DNA of 64,000 nt from Epiperipatus broadwayi (GCA_028023455.1 JAQFVV010000032.1:560001-624000); one strand, 5' to 3'; shown: positions 45,901-59,954, numbered from the stretch's first letter. Notes: generated by a model from the sequence alone, not told the origin. A program made the numbers and translations.

Positions 45901-46404
45901 TCTAAATTTATTAATTTATTTGTTAACTTTACTAAAAAGACATAAGTTAATAATATTGTTCCTACATTTATATGTTCTATAAATTGCCAGTAAACATCTT
46001 TAAATTTAAACTAAATTAAATATCTATGTATATATTTTCTCTTCAATCACCAACAATGCTTTGGCCATATAACACCAATAATACCAGGAATATACAAGCC
46101 AATTATAAACTAATTTCTAATATGTGTAAATAAAGTGAAGAGAATGAACATTAAAGCTGATTTTGACCTTTGTGCTATCCAGAGAACCACCTGGATATCC
46201 AAACAGAAATGTATGCCCACATATATATAACATTAACCATTATTGCCTTATAACTAGCTCACTATCACAAGGATTTTATGGACTGTGACTGTAAACAAGA
46301 GAAAATATATACATAGATATTTAATTTAGTTTAAATTTAACGATGTTTACTGGAATAATTTATAAATTTCTTCAAGAACTATGCTATAATGATTTTTCTT
46401 TAAA
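45901..46404. other. Non-coding DNA between duplicates
   Basis: No gene recognised. ACCAACAATGCTTTGGCCATAT near 46049 is the approximate reverse complement of ATGTAGCCAAAGCATTGATGAT near 48832, suggesting a small dispersed repeat in opposite orientation. Confidence 0.5.
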
Positions 46405-46620
46405 CCTCTTAATAAGCTTTGCAGAATATCCCCAACACCAGACCAGTTTCTTCTATTGGCTACTATAGTGAGGTGCTAGGATATTCAAGCATTAGATTAA
46501 AAATACTAGGACAAACCCAGCACTTTATCCAATGCTTGAATATCCTAGCACCTCACTGAGGAAGCCAGCAGCAGAAACTGGTCTGGAGTTGGGGATATTA
46601 TGCAAAGCTTGTTAAGAGCT
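46405..46620. repeat. Foldback copy of the CCTAGC family with hammerhead-like core
   Basis: Arms 46405-46495 and 46531-46620 are imperfect reverse complements around a 35-bp centre. The right arm reads CCTAGCACCTCACTGAGGA (46544-46562), a short spacer, GAAACTGGTCTGGAGTTGGGG (46574 on) and GCAAAGCTTGTTAAGAGCTTA. CTGAGGA fits the CTGANGA hammerhead core, GAAA is intact, and GTC follows, but stem II does not pair well. The flanking CAAGCTTG and GTCATGTGACATATGACTT (46673-46691) match the 37.0-37.4 kb unit. Confidence 0.75.
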
Positions 46621-46773
46621 TATATGTGATCTCTTTATATAACATTTGTAATACAAGCTTGTTAAATTAGGTCATGTGACATATGACTTGATTTCTTTAT
46701 AATTATACCTTATAGTTAATAGGTAAATAAAAAACAATAAATAGCATAATAATCAAAATAAAATATGTTTTTA

Positions 46774-47000
46774 ATCTGTATTATTCATTTTATTTCCATT
46801 TAAAGTGAGGGAAAATGAGAAGAATTATTTCTTTTTATATTTTTTCTAGAAAAACAATTATTTATTTATTAAAATGACACAGTCCTTAAGTGATAATATG
46901 AAAATTCCATAATAAGTATGTGAATTTATATGTTTATTAAAAGTGGTTGTAAAAGAGAAAATTATAAGAAAAGGAAAATAAATATTAGTGTTTTTTCTTT

Positions 47001-47098
<98 letters not shown>

Positions 47099-48556
47099 CA
47101 GTAATTTTGTGCATCTGTTACTGTTTTAACTTTTAAAAAAATTATAATAGACATAAATAAAAAAAATTTAAGTAACATTTATCAGCTTTTTTATAAAGAA
47201 AAATAAAGAATGTTTTTAATTAATTAAATTTGATTTTTTTTCTTTTCACTTTCTCTCTATAAAAATTTAATGTTTTCAAATGCAAGCATAATTAATGAAT
47301 TTTATATTTTTCATAATTTGATAATTAAAAAAGAAAAATAATTACAGAGGATTAAGTTAAGATTGGAAATTTTTATTTAAGAAAAAACAAGTGAAATAAT
47401 CTTTTTGTAAAAATAAAATCAATTGGACAGGATTTAATAATGTCCTTTTAAGACTGGGTGACTGGGTGGATAACAAGATTGTTTAAAAAATGAAATAGGT
47501 GGGACAGATTAAAGCAATATATCTCAGTATCTAGTTAGAAGCAGCTATTTTTGATCCAGCTGTTGGAAAAAACAGCAGTAGTTCTTTTTATTTAGCTTTG
47601 AAAAGAAAACAGCAATAGCAGTTAAACCATAAAAAACAGTGAGAAAACTTTTTTTATTCTAAAGTAAGATTAACCTCACTACTCATTTGAAATAAAGATT
47701 TCTGAAATGGATTTGAAGAAAATCATCTGCTAAGCTTTAGCTAAAAGTCAAGCATTACCAAAGCAATATTTAGCCAGTTTTAAAAATTAAGATCTTGAAG
47801 AAGGATAATACCTATTAGAGATATTTTCAACAAGCCTTGTATGTCCATCCAAAAGCATGACTGTGTCAGTCTATGTTAACCTGACATAAAAATATTAATT
47901 TGTATAATGGATAAATTCAGCCTGTGCTAAAACTAACTTTAAAATACATGTTACTCTGATACTTTATATATTATAGATGGATAAATTTAGCTTGGTTAAC
48001 TTACCTGGAAATGTGTGTTAATTTGAAAGTTATTTTCATAATGGAAATTTGAAATTACAAGAGAAAAAATTAATAGAACTTTTATAAAAAAGAATTGTTT
48101 AAACTCACCACTAAGAAACTAAAACAAAACTTCATGTTGATATAATATTATAGTGTGCACATCTTGATTTACAAATAATTTTAATATAATTAATAATAGT
48201 GAATAATTTTGATTTAGGTTTATTTTATTGTTGTTGAAAGATGCTTTTATATAATATTGACAACAATTTATTATAAAGAATATTTTAGTAAGTATTATTC
48301 TAAAGATTTTCCCTTCCAAAATATAAAAGAATCTGAGTCATTCTCATTTTCATAAAAAGGGAAGAAAGTTTTAGGAGTCTATCATTTATTGTGAAATTTA
48401 GGTTTCAGATTTAATTAATAAAAATGAGAAATAAACCAGAAAATAAATGCTAATTAATTCACTAACAAGAATCAACTATGTAATCTTATTTTTTATAAGA
48501 AGTTATATATTTTTATAAAAATGTGTTAGATTTAGAATGAATAGTATTAATGTTTT
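46774..48556 (+). repeat. Segmental duplication, copy B
   Basis: Diverged copy of 43741-45900 (see there). The offset drifts from about 3.03 kb at the left to 2.66 kb at the right, showing several net deletions in this copy. It is separated from copy A by the inserted CCTAGC-family foldback and about 0.5 kb of other DNA. Confidence 0.8.
46999..47094. repeat. (TC)n microsatellite
   Basis: About 95 bp of almost pure TC, at the position homologous to the CT/CTAT tract of copy A. Confidence 0.95.
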
Positions 48557-49194
48557 TATTTCTACATCTATCTGATTTATGAATTGGTATTATGTATGAC
48601 TTGATTTCATCATAGCATATTGCTTTAAGAGATAAGTTATTCCATAGTTCATAGGATTTTTGTGATCCTGAGCTGGTTATATAGTAATAATGGTTCTATT
48701 TATAAATATGAGGTGTATGTTTATGTTAGGCATACAAATGTTTTTTGGATCATGTTTAAAGTCCATTCACCATGCTTTATTTATACAGATTAGAAATTAC
48801 TTTATAGTAAGCCTGTATGATCATGGTACCATGTAGCCAAAGCATTGATGATGATTGGCATGTAACCACATTATTTTTATGATAGATACTTTAGCAAAAA
48901 TATGTACATGCTGATGATTGTTTTATATTATGCTCAATGTTTGGCATTGGTTAGAAAATTGACTTACATCTTGAATTATAACATTTTTAAAATCCAGTCA
49001 CAGGGATGACTGTTGATTATTCATTTTTAATACTAATAATGTAATTTTATAATTTTTATAATTACATATTTTATTTTATGGTTCTGCTTCCAATATCATT
49101 TTATTTTTGTTCATTAGCCATGATATTTGGGGGTGATAATGATTTGACAACACTCCGTGATATTTATTTCTTTGTTCATTTCCATTAAAGATAT
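48557..49194. other. AT-rich DNA, no recognised gene
   Basis: Nothing recognised except the short inverted match to 46049 mentioned above. Confidence 0.5.
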
Positions 49195-49345
49195 GTATAT
49201 ACAAAATATTAGATACAATAATATACAGTAAAACAAAACACTGAAATTAATTCTACAACTTTTCAATAGTCCAACATACCAATAAACAAATAACAGATGT
49301 AAATAATTTACATCTTAAGGTAGTAGAGCATTTATAGTTAATATT
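49195..49345 (+). repeat. Fragment homologous to 43598-43736
   Basis: AGTAAAACAAAACACTGAAATTAATTCTACAACTTTTCA and the later TTACAGTTAATATTA-like end (TATAGTTAATATTA, about 49332-49345) match 43624-43740. The homology ends exactly where the following LINE begins, so the LINE probably inserted here into a third copy of the duplicated unit. Confidence 0.65.
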
Positions 49346-50790
49346 AGACCCCATTTGTCTATTCCACATGGTTCTCCACTAAGTACTTTCTGCTTTATTA
49401 TCTATATCAATCCTTTTTTGATTTCCATTGAGAAAAACCTGCCTGGAATATATGTGCCTACTCTTGGTGAGGAAATATATCATATCTCTTATGTGGATGA
49501 TGTCACGGTTTTTCGTCCTTCACATAAGTATTTATCAGCTTTACAAAAGATTTTAAACAGATACTCACTTAACTTTAAGCTTCAATTAAATCTTTCCAAA
49601 TCTTCAACATGAAAAATTAAATCTGGTATCATTTTCCCATCTCAATTCACATCTAGACCTCAAAAATTTCTTGGATTTCCAATTGCTTTACCAAGAATTG
49701 CTATGAGAAAAGTAATTCAGCTTTCAATCTTGGACAAACTCAAAAGTCCCACTAATTCTCTATCTTCAATTTATTTATTATTACCTGAAAAAGTTGCACC
49801 CCTTCCCAGAATCAACTATTTTTTATCTATCATCAAGCCTACTTTGATATTTCAAAATAGTATAAATTCAATATGTTCTAAGATTCTCTGGTGAGGAAAA
49901 TGTGCTTCCATTAGTCTTTTTCAGTTACAGAAACCCAAGGAGCTCAATGGCCTTGGTCTTCATTTTTTATCTACTTTTTATCTTCAGAAGGCTATTGCTG
50001 TTCTTAGATTTTTTTCATCTCAGGCTGCTACAGATAGATCAAAATTTTCCATTTGAACCTACAGAAACAGCACCTCCATTTCTTGGAAAGTGTATATCCA
50101 AAATTAGAGACTTACTTAGAAATTTTTTTTACACTTTCTTTGCATATATTTGAGAATAAGAAGAGTTATTGGGAAGTTTATAAACTGATTTATAGTAATC
50201 AAATTTTGTCTTCAACTCTTCTTGATTTAAATAACAAGGTTTTAATGAAATCTAAACATTGTTTTCTTGAACACAAATATGTTGATTTTATTTTAAATTT
50301 TAATCTTTCATCCTTACCTACTAATCGTTTTTTAGTGTTTAGAAGAGGTTCTTGAAAGATTGATTCACATTGCCAGTTTTGCTTTTCAGATAATGAGACC
50401 CTTCATCACATTTTTTTTAATTGTCCTTCTTTATCTCCACTCAGATTTTTTTTGGAAATCATATTTCTAGTAGTAACAAAGATGTGCTCTTTATTTTTAA
50501 AGCTATTAAAAGAGGTGTTTTCTCAACAATAAGAATGGCTATTTTTCTCTTATTTGCAGTGTGGATTACTAGATGTAAGCTCTCGTTTCACGAGAACGAC
50601 AATGGAATTCTGAATACTTTTTTACTGTCATTAACAAAATCAAAGTTAGAGACAGACTGATTGCATCTGACTCTTTATTTAATGATTCTTGGTCTATGCT
50701 CAACTTTCCTGTTACCTTTTTTTCTTCGAAGTCTCAGCGGTCTCAGAATGCTGCTATCTTCATAAGAGACAATTAACTTTCTTTCTAGTT
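49346..50790 (+). mobile_element. L1/Tx1-like LINE remnant (copy 2): RT and C-terminal zinc-like end
   Basis: 5'-truncated LINE starting inside the reverse transcriptase. 49355-49612 gives IPHGSPLSTFCFIIYINPFL (motif B) and ISYVDDVTVF (motif C, YVDD at 49490-49501, intact) followed by FKLQLNLSKSS. Then come RPQKFLGFPIALP, 49703-49894 with LPRINYFLSIIKPTL, LFQLQKPKELNGLGLHFLSTFYLQKA (after a frameshift near 49895), and near 50350-50440 DSHCQFCFSDNETLHHIFFNCPSLSPLRFF, a Cys/His pattern typical of the end of L1/Tx1-group ORF2. Frame changes and stops throughout. Motifs line up with copy 1 at 1200-2540. The 3' end near 50790 is uncertain; no poly(A) is obvious. Confidence 0.78.
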
Positions 50791-52375
50791 CATTACTATG
50801 TATTTTAATTATTGATTTTTGTTGATCATTAAATTTCACTTTTAAAGTAAAAATGTAAAAGTTAATTTCACTGTCTTATTATATATATAATATCATAACC
50901 TGTTGGTTATGTAATTGTTTAAGAATAAGAATGTATTTGAAAATTAAAACGTAAATTATGACAGATAATAATTTAAACATGAAACAAAATAAAATTTAAA
51001 ATAGACCATTTATTCAAAACATGAAATTAAAATATTTTGTTAGTTTATACAGTAAAGTTAAATATGCTATAAATGGTATCAAATCATTGACTGATAAATT
51101 TTATTTGTGGAGTAAATGAATACTATGACCATTGGTTGTCCTGAATCTGTTAAAGAGATTTCAGATGTGTTTAATATGATTAAATGTAGTTGATTTTATT
51201 GTTGAAACTGAAAAAAAAAATTGTTTGGAGAATTATAAAAATTTCATTTTTATATCATAATTCTATGATTGTAGATTTTTGATTTAATATTGGCTGGATT
51301 CAATCTGCTTAACAACTTTTTATACATTTTCTATGAAGCAATTTCTTTTTTGATAACTTATAAAGGACTATGTGTAAGAACAAGAAATTACTGCAAAAAA
51401 ATAGACTTGAGAATACTAGTAATTTTCTTATGATAATAATTGACTATACAGACATTTACTCAAATAGATCAATGTAAATGTAGTCAACAGAAACTATGAA
51501 TCACATTGATAATGTTTGCTAAATCAATTGATTATAGTGGAAGAATTAAAATACTTATAAAGGAATTGATGATTCTATCTCCTAATTGAATCTCTACAGA
51601 TTCTTTTATGATATTTTGCCAATAGTTACTCTGGCACAGAAACTCCATGCACTAAATAAATAAATGTCTTCAGAGTTCTTATGAGTTATGTTATATATTA
51701 AGAGTGAAGTGCAATATTATTGTCAGCATACTCTGGAAAAGAATGATTAAAAATAATTAATAACTATTTTTAAAAAATTTAAATTGATTTAAACAAATTA
51801 TTTTATTAAAAAACAATATTTTCCTTATAAATAAGAAAGTTTACACTATCTAAATAATTTCAAATAACTTTCTTCATCAAAATAATATTCATATCATAAA
51901 TAACAAATTTCAAGTCAGGATTTTGAATTAAAACTGACTTATCAATTCTTAAACCGTTTTCCAATTTGAATATAGATGAAATAGTGCAGAAGTACTGAAA
52001 ATCCCCATTGATATATACGTAAACTGTCAATAAATGAAAAATGTAGAATGAGCAGACCTATATTTGAGCTTTGATTATATACCAACATATTATCTACTGA
52101 CAGACTTACACACAGAATGTATATAAATCATGCTTTGCATGTATGTATGTCAATAAATGATATGCTTATGTATGATCAAAGCTAAAGTGTAGGTGGGCTC
52201 TTTCTGCATTTTACATTTAACAACAGTTACTTTACATATAGGTCATTGAAGGTTTTCAGTACTTCCACATTATTTAATAAATACGTGTGTGTAACTAATT
52301 CACAGATATGTGTAAATATATATTATATAATAAGCATGATAATAGCTTTTAACAAGCTTGTCTGAATAACCCTAT
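50791..52375. other. AT-rich DNA, no recognised gene
   Basis: Nothing recognised. Confidence 0.6.
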
Positions 52376-52414
52376 CCTCAGACTGTTTTCTAGCTCTGGT
52401 TGTCATCAGTGAGG
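52376..52414 (-). ncRNA. Hammerhead-like core 3 (CCTAGC family, degenerate)
   Basis: Minus strand: stem I CCTCA, core CTGATGA, 12 nt, core GAAA, ACA, GTC (canonical hammerhead cleavage triplet), stem I TGAGG pairing perfectly with CCTCA (5 bp). The 12 nt between cores (CAACCAGAGCTA) do not form a good stem II, so this copy is probably inactive. Flanks (complements TGCTAGCACC-like to the 5' side; CAAGCTTGTTAAAAGCTATTA to the 3' side) tie it to the units at 37.0 and 46.4 kb. Confidence 0.4.
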
Positions 52415-52444
52415 TGCTAGGACTTGATTTCCTTGCCATAATTG

Positions 52445-52446
<2 letters not shown>

Positions 52447-52520
<74 letters not shown>
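52447..52520. repeat. (TA)n microsatellite with a GCCATA centre
   Basis: Two TA tracts (about 42 and 28 bp) split by TGCCA at about 52489-52494. Confidence 0.93.
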
Positions 52521-52722
52521 GCTGCATAGGAACAATTAAAGTTATTAAGTATATACTTTTGGAAATAAATAATATAACTAATTAGACAATAAATAATTAA
52601 ATACAATTTATTAATCTTTGAAATGGATAAATATTATAATAATGAAAAGAAAATATATTTTATATTAAACTTTATTGGAATTCAACATATTTGAAGATAA
52701 AAAATTATAAACTGCAGAGAAG

Positions 52723-54429
<1,707 letters not shown>

Positions 54430-54477
<48 letters not shown>
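54430..54477. repeat. (TTA)n microsatellite
   Basis: About 47 bp of TTA at the right edge of the palindromic array. Confidence 0.93.
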
Positions 54478-54480
<3 letters not shown>

Positions 54481-55236
54481 AATGCAAAATAAAATCATGC
54501 TATGTTGTTAATCATATGTAAATTTAATTTGAGATATGCATCATGTATACATAGGAATGATACGTGGGATGCAAAGTTGTCAATATATTTTCATGTTGGA
54601 GAAGAATATTAATTGTAGCTTAATCTCCAACAATCTGGATTTAGTATAGAGATGTCAGTTTAAACATGAGCAAAGAAGAATAAGTTGCCTACTTCTTTAG
54701 TATAGTGTTATGTGCTCTTAACATGTCTTATATCATGAACCACAATAGAATGCCAAAGAAAATAGTGATCCAGAATATTTCATTGTGAGTAATAGTTGTT
54801 TGTTTTCAAGTGTTTTTCCATAAGCATTTAATATGCTCTATATCATAAGCCATAATTAAAATCAAATATTAATATTCAAAATTATTTGTTATAAAATGTA
54901 TCATGCAGGCACACTCATAATAAAGTTTTTAATGTTATTTTGTATATACATTACCAAAAAATTATGAAAAACCTGCAATGTATAGAATGCCTAGGTATTC
55001 TATATAATGTGTGACATTTTTAAGCAAAATATGAAATTTTATTTTGATTTTAATTTTTTATATACTTTTCCTAGTCATTGTATAGAATATTTAGCATTAT
55101 AGAGAATGTCAAATACATTTTTAGCAAAGTATGGAAAAGACTTTTATTGAAAAGAAAGATACATGTGAAAATGTAACTAATACAAAATATAAAATACAGG
55201 ATTTTTCTATTCAAAGAGAAAAAGACCAGTGCAAAA
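54478..55236. other. AT-rich DNA, no recognised gene
   Basis: Nothing recognised. Confidence 0.55.
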
Positions 55237-55443
55237 TTACTTGTTTGAATTACATTTAATTGCCTTTTTCATACAAAAGCAATTTAAATGTTGGTACTTG
55301 GTACTGCAAGTACACTTCATGAACTCTTTGCCATTACCTATGAACAGGATGGAAATGATTGACTGGAGAGCTATTTCTTTGTCAGGAACATTTCCAACTC
55401 TCAGTAAATCTGTGGGACATAAAATGAATTGTGATATGGCATA
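55237..55443 (-). pseudogene. KRBA2-like (Ginger-type) integrase C-terminal remnant
   Basis: A minus-strand frame of 68 codons plus stop reads CPTDLLRVGNVPDKEIALQS, then GNGKEFMKCTCSTKYQHLNC, then FCMKKAIKCNSNK. The pattern 'P.DV...EISLR......GQGF.KC.C.....C.CxKxxxxCNS' is found at the C-terminus of KRBA2-like integrases in many invertebrates, and the order CxC..C.C....C matches here. The usual second half (CH..xxCxN) is lost because a stop follows CNSNK. The upstream catalytic DDE/integrase core is not visible; neighbouring frames beyond 55443 (up to about 55640) may hold further decayed pieces. The call rests on a short Cys-rich motif, so treat it as tentative. Confidence 0.45.
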
Positions 55444-56735
55444 GAGTTGATTGCAAATTCCTTCAGCAGTTCCAAGTCAGGAAAAACTATCATCTGATAC
55501 ACTCAAAACAATTACCAGTAGATTGCATATGTCATCCCATTTCTTGTTAACATCTGAGATAAGAATTCACACTGTAGTGTTCAAAGATGTTGGAAGATAT
55601 TTTTATCAGAATTCATTTTTATTTTTTGGCCTGTATTTTTAGATTCAGTTTACATTGATTTTTTATCTTGAACAGCATTCTCAATATTGAAGCAAAGAGT
55701 AGATAACACATTAACATAATATCTTTCTATGTTCTCACTTCCATCAACTTTATATTCCCAGGAAGCATGAATGTTTAACTCAGTTTATGCATGCCAGCAT
55801 ACCACTGGTTCCATGACAAGCTTAGTCAAAAGTTGTATACACTTGCTTTGAGACATTAAGTGTTATTGCTGAGAATATGCTACACTTTGTCAATTTTCCT
55901 TTTGGCATTTTATAGAATGCCTAGGAAATGTGTTTCTTACTTGAACATTCCATTTTTAGTATTGTATAGAAAACCTACAAATTCTATACAATTCCGATTT
56001 TTACACTTTCACAGTAACATGTATAATGGCTGAAGTATTAGATGTAAAGTTATTTAGAAGAAAGTTGTTAATGCAATTAGTTTTATTTAATGAATATTAT
56101 TTAATAATATGACAATATTTGCCACTTAATGATTTCTGTAGCTGTTGTTTTAAAGTTATAATCCATCCATGTTATAATTGAGTTTAAAGTCCTATATTGT
56201 GAATAGTATACCTCTAAATATACGAATATTATTAATGAGAGCTGAAATATGAGTTTATGAGATTAATTTAGTAAAAAGAAAAGTTCATTAAATTTCTTAT
56301 AAAATGTTCAATCATTCATTCTATTAAAATCTACAGTATGTTTCATGTATGTATATAATCATTGAAACATATGAGTAATGTATTTACAATATAATATCTG
56401 GAGTACCATTAAGACAAACCCAAAATAATAGAAAATTACTCTTAAGAAATGCAATCATACTAATTAAAGAGAAGTTAAGAAGCTCTTAAGAAAGGAATAA
56501 TTAAAAAAATCGATCACTAACAGTAATAAGAATTTTTCATCATCATGAAATTTGAGGAAAAGTTCTAATAATGTAACAAACAAGATAATCAATTATATGT
56601 AGTTTGTATATAATAAATTAATTATATCATTATATTCATAATAAATTAATCTTTTCTTTTACTATCTTTAAAATATTTTCATTTAGTTACAATATCCTAA
56701 AATTTCAGATAAACTGGTTTAAGTTGGAAATATAT
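55444..56735. other. AT-rich DNA, no recognised gene
   Basis: 55444-55880 is less AT-rich and could hold more of the KRBA2-like element on the minus strand, but I could not read it. The rest is AT-rich. Confidence 0.5.
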
Positions 56736-56879
56736 GGGATTTGAACACAGACTCTCATCAAACACTCTCAATTATCTACACTATCTTATACCACTGATAC
56801 ACATGACCACACATATGTAGAAAAGATAAATAATCACCAATATACGTATTTCATGCTAAACCAGCACTCATCAGTTGGT
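56736..56879 (-). mobile_element. tRNA-like SINE carrying a hammerhead motif
   Basis: On the minus strand the order is hammerhead-like motif (56879 down to 56836), a linker containing TTATTTATCTTTTCTACATA, an A-box-like TATCAGTGGTATAAG (complement of 56785-56799), and a B-box-like GTGTTCAAATCCC (complement of 56736-56748). The A-B spacing is typical of RNA polymerase III promoters. The tRNA-like part matches 27009-27138 and 42237-42387. The linker is shared with the centre of the 42.3-kb copy. No poly(A) tail is visible, and where the element ends is uncertain. Confidence 0.55.
56836..56879 (-). ncRNA. Hammerhead-ribozyme-like motif 2 (best candidate)
   Basis: Minus strand, 5' to 3': stem I ACCAA; core CTGATGA; stem II GTGCT, loop GGTTT, AGCAT (5 pairs, the first G-U); core GAAA; TACGTATA; stem I TTGGT (5 perfect pairs with ACCAA). 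From the last core A to the T before the final A the sequence is ATACGTAT, fully self-complementary with no loop: a stem III that could form only between two copies. The next A is H17, giving the NUH triplet AUA. All conserved core positions are present. Length is 44 nt, the same as motif 1. Confidence 0.65.
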
Positions 56880-56899
56880 CCAGATTATCATCTCTCACA

Positions 56900-57972
56900 C
56901 ATATATATAATCAATGTTCAGTTTATATTAAGATAGCAAATCTTCATACTTTAATAGACAGACTTCAATCTACTCCAACTTCCAACTCTTCAACCATCCA
57001 TACCATTGAAAATTTGATAATAGAATGCCCAAACCCCATGCTGATGCTAATATTATTGCTATGCCCATGTTATGAAGGATGCCTGTATTTCAAATATTGA
57101 TTTAAGTTGGATTAAAATTTGGTAATGTGAATGGCCATGAATAAGTAATATAATAAGTAGTAAGATAAAATGAAGCCATCTGAGTGAAGAAAGTGACAAA
57201 TAAATATAATTAATTTGAATTACTATTATCTTTCTTATAACAAAGATGTGCATGACATTTTTTTTTCTTTTAACAGACCCTTTATAGAAATCATAAGAAT
57301 TTGATCTGGAAAAAAAGTTTGGATCTAAACTCAATATAATTCATTGTCTATGTACTATACGAAATTAGTGATGTCTATTACATTGTGAAAAGAGACTGCT
57401 ACAATAGTTATGTTTTAAGGTTAAAAGTCCTATTAGATTTGTAATCTAAAAATTTTTTGCGCAATCCGTTGTAAAACTTTTATTTTTTGTACAGTGATTG
57501 AAATTTTAGAAAAGTTTTGTAATAAATAAGTATTTCATCTATATTTTTTTTCATTGCAAGAAAAATGTGCAAATTTATTAAACATCTGCTCTGTATGATT
57601 TAATGCTGTGATAGAGGCTCGGGTTAAATAATTAGATTCCTAAATAATTCTCAACTAACTAAAATAACAAAAACTTCAGCTGCTAAACCTGCAGTTTGAG
57701 AGCTTTAATTTACCTGATCTCTTAAACAACTAACCACAATATTGATATCGTTATTAAACATCTGTCTGTAATTTTATTTTATATTAAGTTTTTCAAAAAC
57801 CATAATTTAGGTTTTTAAAAAAGATTGTCAGAACTCAAATAAAAAAGCTTTAGATTTTTTTTTTTTATTCCGATAACAACATTTCTAAAAATATTAACTT
57901 TTTTTACTACAATATATGCAAGCAGATAAAATTTTGAGAACATACAATAAATAATTAAAGCTAATTAGTTCT
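56900..57972. other. AT-rich DNA, no recognised gene
   Basis: Nothing recognised; minus-strand frame 57059-57334 has no motif. Confidence 0.55.
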
Positions 57973-58060
57973 CACTTCATCATCAACATCGTTGTCAACC
58001 ACTATTATTCATTGCAGGGTGAAGATCTCTTCATCTTCTCCGACCTATAGTCTATCTGCT
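57973..58060 (-). mobile_element. Possible RTE-type LINE 3' end
   Basis: On the minus strand GAAGAGATCTTCACCCTGCAATGAATAATAGTGGTTGACAACG.TGTTGATGATGAAG resembles the RTE 3' end at 36950-37000 (GAGACCTCCATCTTGCAGTGGATTGATAATGGTTGATGATGATG). The similarity is only over about 60 bp, in a position where RTE elements are conserved. The upstream coding part is not seen. Confidence 0.45.
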
Positions 58061-59954
58061 CCATATCATTTATTACTTAGTATAAAATCATATTCCGAAA
58101 AACAAAAAATGCAATCTTTCCTGAGTAATGTCAAAATCAATTACAAAAATAAAGATAAGAATAAATGCAAAAGTACAAATGCAAGACCTACGATAGGATC
58201 TGGCATTGGCCCATAAATAATTTATAATTTCTTTAGGAAAAAAATTAAAAAACTTTAGTTATGAATTATACTAACTTCATGAAAAATTCTTTAAGACATT
58301 AAAAAAAAATAGATATTTTATTTAAAATAAAATTATTGATGTTACTGCAGACATTAAAGATCTTAAATAAAATGGATTGAAAATAATAATCAAAAATCAG
58401 GATACTTGTTGATTAAATATCAAGATTTGAAAAAAAAAAACATCCTATAAAAATACATTTTCAAAATTCAAAAATAATAACAGTACAGCCAGTTTTGAAG
58501 ATTATCGCTATTCGAGCAGTTTTGAGCTACTTTCGAGAGTCTGAAATCATGTGACCAGCACATTGCTTTACTGCTTTAATAGACCAAACTAAGAATTGTC
58601 CCCCACATCCTCAGCTAAAACTTGATTCAAAAATCTTTAGTTCTGTAGTCTGCTATGGCATTAAACTGATGGATGATATATTAGATAATGGGAACAATAA
58701 ATTTGCTAGATTAAGAAGAAAATGAAAAATAAATTTGAAAAGTTTTGATAACTTTTTGGTCTCATTGAAAGATTTGATTGCAAGCTGAAGAGAATATAAA
58801 TTAAATTTAAATTTCTGTATTATATAATACTCCATAAATTTTACAAGCGCAGTGTTTAAATTGTAACTATATAGAAGATAAACAAACCTCCACCCCGGTG
58901 CCGTTTTAAACAAAACGATAAATCTGTAAGAATACTCTCGCCCCAGCCACAAGAAAAAGTCTTTAAGGAAATAAGAGGACTATTAAAACTATTAAAAGTA
59001 AATATATATAGTAATAAAATCAAATAAGTAAATATTTAAATATACTGTATATATAAAATAAATTTTAGTGATTTTGTATAACATCTTTAAAATAATCTTA
59101 GATGAACTTTGAAAGATAGAGATGAAAGAGCTACTCTTAAAACAAAAAAAAACCTATTCTAAACCATATATATTTATATAAAAGCTATTTACATGTTAAG
59201 AGCAATATATGATATTTATTACGCACACTGTAAACTGATTAAGGAACGATAAATACATTTTAGCAAATTATATAGCAGCAGTCCATTACGCAATTACAAA
59301 TTTCTATTCTAAAGCATTTTCAAAATTAAATTATTAACTCAGTCATCTTTTTAACCTTAAAATATAAAATTTAATTTTCTAATGTGAAGATAACATTTCA
59401 GAATTAATCTGCTTTCATCTCAAATGCGTTTTAACAAATTCATCTGGAAAAAAAATAAAAAATAATACGCTAGAAATAATTTATTCAAAACATCATTTTT
59501 ACAGCTTTACTCTAATCATCCAATCTTTAGAAATTTTTCAGAGGATAAAATATTTTTCGAATGTGAATACTAATGATAAAGTTCGATTTATTGCTGGACT
59601 ATTTTCGCAAAATCTCCAACTATAAACGTTGTTTTATTTATATTAATTGTAAAAGAAAAAAACTTTTGTGTTATAAAATTTTATTATTCTCTATAAATAA
59701 AGTTAACAAAACCAAACATTTAAATTTATATAATAAATGTTATACAGTAAAAAAAGTATTTAGTTTATAAATTCGAAATATTTTTAATACTTTTTTATTT
59801 ATTTTTTTTAGCTGATTATTATCAAGTTTTAATAATTTGAAACTGTATGAAGATAGCATTAATATACATATATTGACGTAAAAATATTTACAGACGAAAA
59901 ACGTATTTTAATTCTTGATAGCTTTGGAGAACAATCGTTTATAGTCGCGTCCCT
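58061..59954. other. AT-rich DNA, no recognised gene
   Basis: Nothing recognised. A short GC-richer patch lies at 58885-58950. Confidence 0.55.
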
